From Grammothele lineata (Eukaryota > Basidiomycota > Agaricomycetes > Polyporales > Polyporaceae), in assembly GCA_002150815.3 (NCBI GenBank), contig NDFF03000367.1:1-64000 (forward strand): 64,000 bases of DNA, written 5' to 3'. This document shows positions 54,569-64,000 of this stretch, one piece after another. Below the pieces are notes generated by a model. It had not been told where the DNA came from. It saw nothing but the letters and a program-made list of their open reading frames with translations, and ran no database searches. The position numbers and the translations under genes are program-made. Every line of letters starts with the position of its first letter. The stretch's first letter is position 1.

Positions 54569-57500
54569 CTACATGTCGTCAACATCCATGGGATCCTCCG
54601 CACTTGAAACCCACAATTTCATCTGCTCAATGAGTGATGCAACTGCCGCAAACGACTCCCCAAACGAGGATCCCGGGGGCGCAAGCTCTGGAGGATGAGA
54701 TGATGCGCCATCCGCAATGGACCCAAAAGAGGCCTTCACTGAGTCCTCCTCTTCCTCCTTGAGGGAGACGAGTTGCCGATAGTATGCATCAATAGACGAG
54801 CGACGCTCTCTAAGAGCGGCGGCCAGAGAGATGATCTCATCCTCCGCTGCAAATGGAGCAGTGTGTTTCGGCGGTGGCGAAGGAGGTGGCGGCGTGAGAT
54901 CATGAGACGCAAACGAGGGTGGAAGCCCACGCCCTGAACGTTCCACATCGAATTTCCAGTGTACCCGAGCTTGGTTCTCGATAGGAGGAGGGTCATTTGC
55001 CGGAGGTATGATGTCATCAACGCGCATTCCACTCCTGCTACGGACAGCTGTGGGAGGGATGTCGGGAACGGATGCTAGATCGCTGGCCCGCGTGTAGATA
55101 CGCTGGCGCCTTGGTTTTGCGCGACCAATAGCCAAGTCGCTATCATGTACGCTTGAGTCCGAGACTTGCATCGAATCCTCCTCGCCTGGGATCTCATCGC
55201 TGACCTCTCCCGCAGCCCGTCGCACCCGGCTCAAGCGACGCGCGAAGGTCGCGCGGGCTTCCCGAATGTCGAACTTGAAGTACGTCGCCGAGATATCTTG
55301 GTCTGGGGGGACGCTCTCTACCTTCGAGAAAAGCGGTGCTGTCTTTCCAAGCACAAGCGTCCATGGGTTGCGCTGCATTTGTTGAAGGGCGTAGCTGGCT
55401 AACGCCTCATACTGCATTCGTTGTCGATCTGGAAGGCCAGCGCGGAACAGAAATTTCTCGCCATCGAACACCGCAACGGTTTCTCGACTATGCACATCTA
55501 GAGTAGTTCCGTCAGCTCAACAGCCTGTCACAGTCCTATAGACATGGTTCAGGATTGTGGGGGGGGGGCACGCGCTGGAGTGCGGGGACACGCGAGGAGG
55601 TGCGGGGGCTAACCTTTCATCGAGCCGTCGAGTCCGACATTATATGTGGTGCACCTTTGAGACGCTGAGTTGCACCTATCACAGATAAGGTAGGGACCCT
55701 CCGGATTAACACAGTCGCGTTCGCATTCCTCGCCTAAGAAAGCGCAACGGTCGCACTGTACGAATCACGATGCATCAATACAAAATCCTCTAATGACCAT
55801 TGAGTTCCAGCCTACCTTGTCTATCGTCGTTAGCGGGGCGCGAGGACGAGCTCGTGTTGCAGCTCTTTCTTTTCTCTTGCCTTTATTCTTCCTCCGGACC
55901 CGAGACCGCTCAGGTTGCTCAGAGGCGCTCTCCGAATCTTGCACAGCGCGTACATTCGACCGAGTTCGCCTCCCTGGCAATCGCCGCAGAGGTTGACGTG
56001 TACGCGATGGCATGTCGCCTCTATCGGAGCTGGTGTCTCCCCCAGAGTCCTCATTCCATGCGGAGCCCTCATCCGAGGACTCTCTGACCAAAGCTGCCAC
56101 CGGCGCGCCGCTGTCGCCGTCCCTGTTCTGTCCTTCGTCCTGAGCACCTTCTTGTCTCATGCCTTTCTTCTTTCTCTTGACCTGCGACCCTTCAGGTTGC
56201 TCAGAGACGCCCTCCGAGTGCTGCACATTATGTACGCCCGACCGAGCCCGTGCCCTTGATGATCGCCGCAGACGTTGGCGTTTGCTCGACAGGATGTCGC
56301 CTCGATCGGAGTAGCGATCACTCCCAGAATCCTCATCCCAGACGAGACGATCATCCTTGGGTTGCTGTATGTTCTCACCGGCCGAATCTTTCTCTCGCAC
56401 AGCATGGCTTCCCACATCGTCACGGTTTCGCTCTGCGGCTCCATCTTCTTCGCATACCTGACTTCCTGGCCTTGATACGTCGCCGGGGTCGTTTTCTTCG
56501 TCGTCGTCACAGGGACCTTCTTCGTCGACGTCCGGGTATACATACGCCCTCTCTGCTGCCTCACGCCGAGGTGATGTCAGAATCGTGGGTCGTGGGGGCG
56601 GCCTGTAACCCGGAGGCATGGGAAGAGGTGGGCCAGGCGTCCATAGGCAACTCTCATCTATCGCCACCGCCGGAACGCGACTGCGACGCTCTGATGGGCG
56701 TCCCTGGGGCGGCCGAGAATCGAGTACGGTTGGAATGTCGTTGAGCTGATCCAACGTAGCTGAAGCAGGGAAAGCAGTGGCCTGAGGTGCGGGTAACAGC
56801 GGCGCGTCGGATGTATGAGTAGGCAGGTGTTCCAGGTCAGATGTAGCGGCGGCCGCTGGAGTATCGTTTGAGGCCACGGCCGCAGGAACGTCTGATGGAG
56901 ACATTTTGGAAGGTTGCATTGGGAGGGGCGGAGATGTGGCATGTCGGGGTAATGAGGCTCCCGGGACTGTGATTTCCGTTTTGGATGATGCGGAAACAAG
57001 TGGGATTGTGATAGGTAGCGGCATGGGCGAGCGCGGCGGTGAAGCGACGATATCAGGCGATGGAGAACGGATGAGGGTCCAGAGTGAACTACGCTGTGCA
57101 ATTCCGGCCCGCGTGGAGGCGAGGCTGACAACCCCAGTCCCTACCCCTATGTTGGCGGTCCGCTCTGGTACCGTGGACTGCGGCTGACTAATGGCGGCCC
57201 CTGCCGATGGAGACGGAGTCGGCCCCGTCGAACTTGCGGACGCGAGAACGGCAACGTGTGGACGACGGCGTACAAGATGGTAGGGGATACCTGCCTGCAG
57301 TAAATCGGCCGTACTGACCGTGTCTGCCAAGTTGGGTGCCCGCTCCACGTACCACTCCCGAGGTGCGCCATCAAGGAACGTCCTCCATGCCTCGTACTCC
57401 ACGTCTTTGATAACCATGTGCTGTCTGCGTCCATCATGGACCCGTTGCAGGAATCCAAGAAGGCACGCCCGCTCATCCTGGTCTGACAACTGCAGTTTGT

Positions 57501-57789
57501 CGAGAAAAGAGGACATCCGATGGTACAATCCCATGAAGTCAAGGTCTCGACGAAGATCCTCCTAAGGATTGGTGAGTTCCTGTGAAATCTCTCAAAAGCT
57601 GGTACTTACCTTCATACCCACTACACCGATGGCGTGTACAGCCAACTGGATGTGCTCAATCGTGCTGCTTGTGAGGACAGCCGGGATCTCCATGGTTTCT
57701 AACGCGCGTACATAGTCTTCGCTCCGTTGTCTAAGCTCTCTTAGGTCGTCTCCAGTCGACTGGGTGGAATTTGTGTCCCGGAGTGACAT
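54569..57789 (-). CDS. Pair A minus gene: 998-aa protein with internal Zn2Cys6-like cluster
   Basis: Model: exons 57,789-57,610, 57,561-55,816, 55,755-55,614 and 55,497-54,569. Phases 0, 0, 1; 999 codons. The N-terminus is helical (LTSSTIEHIQLAVHAIGVVG), then LGFLQRVHDGRRQHMVIKDV and WRTFLDGAPREWYVERAP. A long disordered middle contains an approximately 94-codon internal duplication (WDEDSGSDRYSDRGD and WNEDSGGDTSSDRGD copies). Exon 3 opens with the first Cys of CDRCAFLGEEC...CDRCNSASQRC, spaced C-X2-C-X6-C-X13-C-X2-C-X6-C, like a fungal Zn2Cys6 DNA-binding cluster with one extra Cys. The C-terminus has FDGEKFLFRAGLPDRQRMQY and a predicted helix near its end. It is paralogous to the minus gene of pair B. 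A DNA-binding role is inferred from the cluster only. Confidence 0.8.
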
Positions 57790-58727
57790 TTATATTAGCT
57801 CGATAGTTAACCTTCAATGACGAGGATATCGTAGAGATGGCAGGAAGGAATATTGAGTAAACGCGATGTGTACGTCAATGGCAGTCCCCGGCAAAGGCGG
57901 CCCCCTTACCCGGCCCGTCATGTGCTACAAATGGCAATGCACGCGCGCATGCGCGATAGCCGCGCGTATGCGCATACTTATGTAGTACCTGCAGCGTCCA
58001 AACCCTCTGATCCTAATTGAACCAAAAGCACACATTAGGTGTCATGTCAAGTGTCATGTCAAATACTATTCCAAGTTTTCCTAGGTCCGTTGGCCGACCA
58101 GCACCAAGTAGTGCGCATTCTGGAGAACGCCTAAGCAACTTGGAGGTTCAACCGTCCTGTCCCGTGGACACTGGACAAGCGCTTTGGTCACTAGACGCCT
58201 ATGACGTGACAGGGTGAAAAGCGGACCGCAGACTGTCTGAGGCTCGACACCCTTCTGCGCGCGTTGTCCCCTAGTTCTACTCTGTCCAACAAGTATCGCG
58301 AACGCATTTGATTAATCACACGGCGCGAGGATGCCGCATAGTCCACAAGATACATACTTACATGTCGATTTGTATAACTCATGCGGAAGTAAGTAGTCAA
58401 CTTGAATGTCAATGGTCATCAGCATCTCGACACTCGACGATGTCCCGCGCGCACGCCGCCGGTACTAGTATGCAGTACCATGCTCGCTCTCAAGTTCCAG
58501 CACAGATAACAAATGCATTCCACAGTGCTTGCGCTCGGTCACGTGACAAGCTCGCCACGGCCCGGCTAACCGCGCCCGCACGAATCTGCGTCCGCCCGCA
58601 TCTCCGAGTGGGGTCGGCGCGTTCGGTTCTTGAGCCTACCACCTTCGTATGTCTGCTTGTCACCTGCCGTCAATTACCCATTCCGCCCATCACTCTGCTT
58701 CTCCATTCCACCTCGTGTATCCGCACT
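57790..58727. promoter_or_regulatory. Divergent intergenic region, pair A (938 bp)
   Basis: Lies between two start codons pointing outward, so it must hold both promoters. The GC-rich part near 57,930-57,975 repeats GCGCGCATGCGCG-like words (CGCGCGCATGCGCGATAGCC, CGCGCGTATGCGCATAC). A short direct repeat, GTGTCATGTCAA GTGTCATGTCAA, occurs at about 58,038-58,062. No frame is supported as a gene. Confidence 0.5.
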
Positions 58728-59786
58728 ATGCAAGCTTTTACTCTGCCACTTGACAATCGTGCTATCCCGGTGCTGGACGTGCGGGAGACTCAGGTGGAGT
58801 ACGGCCTGCCGATGGCGTTAGACCGTCGCTGTGCGTTGAAAAACCGAATATTACTTTGTGATGCGATGGTGGAAGGACTACAAGCTCCACAGGGGGAGTG
58901 TATGCTCGCAAATAGGTCGGCCTGGGGCCAAGTGGGTATATTAATTGGTCTGATTGCCGCGGAGGTAATGTGGCTTCCTGATAGGCAGTGGTTTCCTCGC
59001 TGATACGTGGGTGACATACGCATTGAGTAGTGGCTCCCTCAACCTCCAGGATGGCAAGCGTGGTCTCTTCTTCTGCGCTTCATCCGAAAAGTGTCCCTTA
59101 TCACAGACGTGCGCTTGGGAGCGGCAGCGGACGCATTATTGATGATGGAGCACGTCGTCTCCCTAGCCCAAATGGGATTCAACACCATGGAGGCTCTCGA
59201 CGTCTCCCTGTGGCATACGTATATGACATGCGACTTTGAAGAATTGCCGGGCAGGGGACAGGCAGCGCTACGCGAAATCTTCACCACCTTCCGCGGACGA
59301 CATGGCCTACCCGGCCCGTTCCATCGTGCAAACCTCCTCCCCATTCACTTTCTCCGACTTCCGCCTCGTAAAGGTCTAGAAAGAGCCAAAAGACACCATC
59401 ACGCGCCTCCTCCCATTATCCACTCCTCGGCGGCGTTGCATATTCCTCATGCCATTGACCACCCAAGCCCAAGTGCAGCAGAAGGCGATGAACAGGTTCA
59501 CTTAACCCATGCATATCCTGTAGAATCAGCTCTTACACAGAGGCGTCGCACCTTTGCTCATGCTTACAACAAATTTGTGGGGCACCTCCACCTCGCTTAC
59601 GCAGGGTCCCGACGAATGTCCGAACTGCTGGACGTGTACCAAAGGGCCATCGAAGGGATGCAAGACTCCAAGGCGCGGGACACGTCGTTAGCTCGGGTGG
59701 AGAAGGCGCTGGGATGTGACATCCCCTCTTGGAGGATGTTGGAAGAGCGAGAACGGAATTTGGTGGAAATGTTTCTGAAACGGTAG
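58728..59786 (+). CDS. Pair A plus gene: 330-aa unknown protein
   Basis: Model: exon 1 58,728-58,964 (237 nt), intron GTAATG...TAG of 66 nt, exon 2 59,031-59,786; 331 codons. Exon 1 encodes FTLPLDNRAIPVLDVRETQV and the helix AWGQVGILIGLIAAE. Exon 2 opens WLPQPPGWQAWSLLLRFIRK, then AAADALLMMEHVVSLAQMGF and LWHTYMTCDFEELPGRGQAA. A His/Pro-rich linker leads to a C-terminal helical block, AYNKFVGHLHLAYAGSRRMS. The same order, intron position and first-exon length occur in the plus gene at 62,591, so the two are duplicates. There are no catalytic or membrane features that I recognise. Confidence 0.82.
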
Positions 59787-60013
59787 ATGTGCCACATGGA
59801 TTTCGCAGCCATATGCGCTCGGGCAAGTTTGGGTAAAGCAATCAAAGAACGCTCGAGGTGTGAGATCCTGCTTTGCAGATACTAAGTAAAAGTATTTCGT
59901 GAACCTGCTTGATTATACCATATTATCATCGTCTCCAGTAGTGTAGTATGGTGCGGGGGCGGTTGCTACAGGTGCGGGCATAGGGTGCCATACCGGGATG
60001 CTCTACATATGGT
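59787..60013. other. Short convergent gap between pair A and pair B
   Basis: Convergent 3' ends. The word GTGCGGGxGCGG / GGTGCGGGCAT occurs near 59,950-59,980, similar to the gap at 54,107. Confidence 0.4.
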
Positions 60014-62158
60014 CTACCGAGGCCGTACAGACACCCGTTCTTTCAGACTGATCTGAAGTAGCTGCTTGACACGCGCTATAGCGCCGTCCATGTCGCTAGC
60101 CAGTGCAAGTTCTGGCAACCTAACGGACTGGCCAGAGATCCGTTCTCGTTTCTCCATAATCTCCTCCTGCGACCGGAGCTGCAGGATGCTCTGCGCAAGC
60201 CCCTCTATCTCCCCCAGCTCTTCCTTTAGTGAATCGTAAATTGGCCGAATGTCCACCCCGGGGCCCTCAGTTGTGCGATCTGCGGCCCGGTGCTTGAGTA
60301 CTTCAGCTAGTCCATTAGGCAGAGGAAATAATGGTGGTAGTATGGGAGTCTCTCCATCGGCTCTGAAGTGCTGCACGCCTGTGCCACCAAGAACCTCGTG
60401 TGCCATCGCATTCGGGACAGCCCTTGTCTTGCCTTGCTCTCCCACAGTACCCCTCGATGACGGCCATCTCGCAGGGGTCAGCAAGGGGAAACGGAATGCC
60501 ATGGATCTGGCCAGAACGTCTGGGTGGTTTGAGCTGTGAGCTTCCTGGGAGGAACCGTGCACTTCCTTTTCCTCTGGTCGGACCATAGTGCTGCTGACGT
60601 CCATAGAAGTAGAGGGGGTGCGTATGCTGAGAGGCGCGTAAGTTAATGAGGGCCCACCACTGGACTCGGACAGCCTGCCAGATGAGGACGTCTGGGCTGA
60701 GTCCACGTCGTAAGCCTTAGTTGAAGGCCCAGGTTGGCTCCTCGAGTCTCCCAAATACGTTGCAGTGGTAGCATACTCAAAGCCACGTGCATCCATTGGC
60801 TGCGACCCTTGAGTAAACTGCGGTGGAATACCCATTCTTCGGTGTTCTCGGGGATCTGTGAGCCCTGTAGACGCAACAGTATGGCGGTTAGATGGAAAGA
60901 TACTAGCCTGATTTAAAATAGCTGACTCTTTAGAGATTCGTGCAGCGGACCGTTGGAGGCCATACATTTGAGCCCCAATGTGCGACAGCCATCACATATA
61001 ACAAATGGAATGTGACCAGTCACCATTTTTCCCCAGTGGCAAGGGACATCCTGTTCACGACATCTATCACACTGGGTATTTAATCTCAGCATGACAATCC
61101 CCACATCTGTCACGATATAAACCTACTGTATCCTCTGTTCGCATGCCAGGGCGGGCCGTGTCAGGCAACCCCACGGATGGGGAGCTCCCCTTTGCCGCAA
61201 ATTCCTTCGTTCCTATATCCAGCGAGTCTCTAACCACCAGCGGCCTAGTGATATAGAGATGCCTCCGCCTATCCATGGACTTTGGGCTGCATTCCATCCC
61301 GCTCTCCACAGATCCTTGATCGACATGGCTAGCTAACTCCTGGAGAAAACTGGAGACATTCTGCCCCTCCACAACGCCTAAGTCCGCAGACAGGGATGAT
61401 ATAACTGATGATGATCCTTGGGATACAGCGTGTCTTACTCTCCCGTCAGGCAGTCCCGGCACGTCGTCCCCAATGGAGCCCTGCTTTTGTGGGAGGTCTG
61501 CAATAAGTAACCGAATTTGAAACTCCACCAAGTATTTGCAGCCCACCATGTTCTCATATATGGAGCCGCTATCGCGTGGCTGGAGGATCTCCGCTGCCAT
61601 TCCAAGCTCGTACAGGCCTGCTACACCAATGGAAACGCCTTCAATGAGGCACTGCACCCGGCTGATATACCATCCATTGGTGGCTCCGCTGAGGTACTCC
61701 ATCCAGGCACTGAGTTCTTGGGGTTGCATCTCAGCCCGAGCGCGACGTTGACTGGCCTCTATCCTCAGCCGATGGACACGGCGGACGAAAGCCATGATGC
61801 ACCAAGGCTCGTTGGGATGTCTGAAAGTATGACTGCGGAGTATCCTGTCCAATCGAGGGGCAGAAGCGAGGAACTGTGACGGGGAGGTGGGGCTTTCCTG
61901 ACATCGGAGTCTGCGTTAGCAGTGCCCGTTGTTCTGCGAAGCCGTCAATGCATAACGTACTTTCAGACCCAATAAGCCCAACGACTTGGCAATGTGCTGG
62001 AGAGAAGTGACATCTGCCTCAGCCATGCGACCGTCGCGAGGCCGTGATATCATGCGTGTTTCAAAGACGTTGAGACCTTCCAAGATGGCGTTAGAGAGGA
62101 TCATAGGGGTGGCGTCCGAGTCTAGGCCACTGAGCAAACTTGGCTGTAGGCAATTCAT
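60014..62158 (-). CDS. Pair B minus gene: 646-aa protein with internal Zn2Cys6-like cluster
   Basis: Model: exons 62,158-61,961, 61,873-61,127, 61,071-60,927 and 60,864-60,014. Phases 0, 0, 1, the same as pair A; 647 codons. The ATG at 62,158 is chosen because exon 1 then has 66 codons against 60 in pair A and ends alike (LLGLK versus VVGMK). Exon 2 carries LDRILRSHTFRHPNEPW, FVRRVHRLRIEASQRR and WMEYLSGATNGWYIS, matching pair A's block. Exon 3 begins at the first Cys of CDRCREQDVPC...CDGCRTLGLKC, spaced C-X2-C-X6-C-X14-C-X2-C-X6-C. The C-terminus ends in helices (ELGEIEGLAQSILQLRSQEE). It lacks pair A's long duplicated disordered region, which explains its shorter length. The third donor, GTCAGC, is weak. 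Confidence 0.8.
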
Positions 62159-62590
62159 AGTCGGTGGGATGCTTTGGCGGCGTTTACGGATGGGTGAAAG
62201 CGGAAGGGCTAGAGACACAGCAGACAGTGCAGCTATGGCGTGATTCAGATGCTGGGGCTCGGAGCGGCTAAAAGCTAACAAGCCTTGGTAGGAAGCCACG
62301 CAGCGGCCGGCGCGCGCAGCCACGTGCAGCGGCTTATCTCTTTAGCGCCAGGCTGTGGCTGTGGTCTTCGAGGTCATACGCACCCTCAAGTTACATAGTG
62401 GGTCGTTTCGGCGATCTTAATCGTCCTAAGGAACGCCGGTAGCGCGGTACGTACATCCCAGCTGTCAAGGCATTAGGTCAAATACTGATATTCACAGGTC
62501 GCTTTAATGCCAACCTAGTCAAACTCCCTCGGAGCCTGAGCTCTCTGCTGCTACGTCCCCGCACACCTACCATCCGTGCCCTTGAACACG
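62159..62590. promoter_or_regulatory. Divergent intergenic region, pair B (432 bp)
   Basis: Separates the outward-pointing start codons of pair B and must contain both promoters. It is less than half the length of pair A's. A minus-strand frame continues upstream of the chosen ATG to 62,323, but without an in-frame ATG. Confidence 0.5.
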
Positions 62591-63719
62591 ATGTGTTATT
62601 TCACTATACCGCTGGACAATCGCTGTCCCTTAGTTCTCGATGTACGCGCAAAGAATGTCGCATATGGCCTTCCGCCTGGAGGGCAACATCGTGAACGCAT
62701 CGATCAACGTGTCTTCCTGGCCGACAGCATGGTACACTCGCTGGAGACTGAGGACCCGGGGTCCATGTTAACACGTCGAAGGCAGTGGGGGCAAGTGGCG
62801 TTCTGTATTGGATCAGCTGCAGAAGCGGTAAGCCCGCCACAACAAAGTTTATCAAGTGACCTGACCGTATGCTATCCTCACTTAGTGGTTGCCAGAGCCT
62901 CCGGGATGGCAGATCTGGGTCCTCCTTATACGCTACCTCAGGGCAGTCACTTATCGAACACATTTACGTCATGGAGCAGGTGCAGATGCCATACTTCTCA
63001 TCACATTTGTAACCTCGCTCGCCCGTGCACACCAACACTGCATACCCCCGCCGCTTCTCCCACTCTGGGAACAGTACCTCACCTGCGACCTTTCTCTGCT
63101 GAGTTGCCAGGGAAAGCAGATCTGGAAAGCACTCTGGGAGCACTTTGACTCCCTAGCGAGTCTGGAGTTTCCTATTCCATTCAGACGTATGGCCGCATCC
63201 CCACAAATACCGCCTATATCACCTATTCCTGGTCCATCTCGCCCTGCTATCTCCCAAAATCCAGACTTCCATCTCAATCATCCCATTCCTGTGCCACACC
63301 ATAAATTTTCAGGTCCAAGACGAAAATCTACATTTGCGGAAATTGCGACTGAGTTGCGAGAACGTAGACGGCGCTCTGAGCGGTCAGGGCCCAGGGGAGC
63401 TCACCAACTTGCCACTTCAAGCTCCCTGGACATTCCTCTGCCAGCTGACATCTTCCGCGTTCGGACGTCCATCCGGGAGAAGTACAACAAAATCGTCATC
63501 TTACTACATTTGGCATACGCTCGCCTTGGTCGACTGAACGAAATCATTGACGATGTAACGGCGGATGAGAAAATGGCCATGGAGATCGATGATCGCAAAT
63601 CTTCTAATGAGCGGGCGAAGGACAGTATTGTACACCGTGCTCTTGGGATGACACAGGAGGTTTGGAGGGCGAGGTCGAAGGAGGTTGAGACAGCCATTGA
63701 ACAATTTTTGTATCCATGA
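62591..63719 (+). CDS. Pair B plus gene: 356-aa unknown protein
   Basis: Model: exon 1 62,591-62,827 (237 nt, identical in length to pair A), intron GTAAGC...TAG of 58 nt, exon 2 62,886-63,719; 357 codons. Exon 1: FTIPLDNRCPLVLDVRAKNV, YGLPPGGQHRERIDQRVFLA and WGQVAFCIGSAAEA. Exon 2: WLPEPPGWQIWVLLIRYLRA, AGADAILLITFVTSLARAHQ, LWEQYLTCDLSLLSCQGKQI, a Pro/Ser-rich linker, then YNKIVILLHLAYARLGRLNE and a final helix. Clear paralogue of the 58,728 gene, diverged to roughly the level where only the framework residues are shared. Function unknown. Confidence 0.83.
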
Positions 63720-64000
63720 CTCAGCCTCGTTATGCAATTGCTTTCATCCTCCACCACATATAGCGCACTCATGCAGCGCATGCACTCTCAGCTTCGCCTC
63801 TAACGGTCTCTTCTAGACCATCGCTGACACAGACGCGACAGTCTGGCCTACAAGTGCGCGGTACTTGGTCGCCCGACATGTGTCCACGAGGCGCTTCATA
63901 CACCCGCTTGCGTCACGCTCCGTCTTAGTGCCATGCTCCAGCCTGACGCAGGCGCCCACCTCAATTACACGAGAACTTGAGCACTATTGAATGGCTGTTG
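63720..64000. other. 3' flank to window edge
   Basis: No gene is visible in the last 280 bp. The next gene may lie outside the window. Confidence 0.5.

Noticed and set aside
54569..63719. Mating-type (HD1/HD2) locus, suggested by the divergent pair layout
   Set aside because: No homeodomain (WFxNRR-type) motif is present in any of the four proteins.

Overview
This window is the left end of a basidiomycete (probably Agaricomycete) chromosome. It opens on 99 bp of telomere repeat. Its intact genes have short GT-AG introns of about 50-70 nt. Several protein families are typical of mushroom-forming fungi: a TET/JBP-like dioxygenase, an RNase H1 N-terminal-like protein, and a WW/FE-rich Agaricomycete family. 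There is no bacterial operon structure. Most open frames in the first 36 kb are chance frames inside repeats.

Region 1 (1-8.8 kb) holds the telomere, a G-poor subtelomeric strip, and a decayed minus-strand Ty3/gypsy element. That element has gag, protease, RT and RNase H but no integrase. Its ten in-frame stops are all explained by C-to-T or G-to-A changes. Region 2 (8,833-22,549) is a 13.7 kb palindrome whose two arms mirror each other about base 15,691 with no net indels over most of their length. Each arm carries two copies of a broken TIM50 gene fragment joined to arrays of a 35-bp minisatellite, plus about 2.3 kb of other degenerate sequence. Region 3 (22.5-36.5 kb) is a transposon graveyard. 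It contains a degenerate multi-exon gene, an inverted pair of tRNA-like (SINE-like) repeats, one of which is split by a 944-bp hAT-type element with a perfect 8-bp target duplication, a second hAT-type element (919 bp, 8-bp duplication), an Ac-type hAT transposase pseudogene, an identical pair of 218-bp MITEs, a fold-back element and hairpin repeats.

Region 4 (37-64 kb) is genic. Spliced models, reconstructed by eye with phase-consistent introns, are: an unknown protein (37,140-38,535), an unknown protein with an acidic tail (39,931-42,218, minus), a broken Agaricomycete-family pseudogene (43.5-44.3 kb, minus), an RNase H1 N-domain-like protein (44,499-45,589), replication protein A subunit 3 (46,423-47,019, minus), a TET/JBP-like 2-oxoglutarate dioxygenase (48,794-50,177, minus), and a 1,064-aa coiled-coil protein (50,562-53,939, minus). 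The region ends with two tandem copies of a head-to-head gene pair (54.6-59.8 kb and 60.0-63.7 kb). In each pair, the minus gene carries an internal Zn2Cys6-like cysteine cluster encoded from the first base of its third exon. The plus gene has a 237-nt first exon. Intron positions and phases are conserved between the two pairs. This duplicated divergent pair and the TIM50/minisatellite palindrome are the best candidates for something undescribed.

Limits: homology was judged from remembered family motifs, without any search. Exon edges are eye-called. Repeat boundaries are good to about 10 bp, except where a target duplication fixes them.
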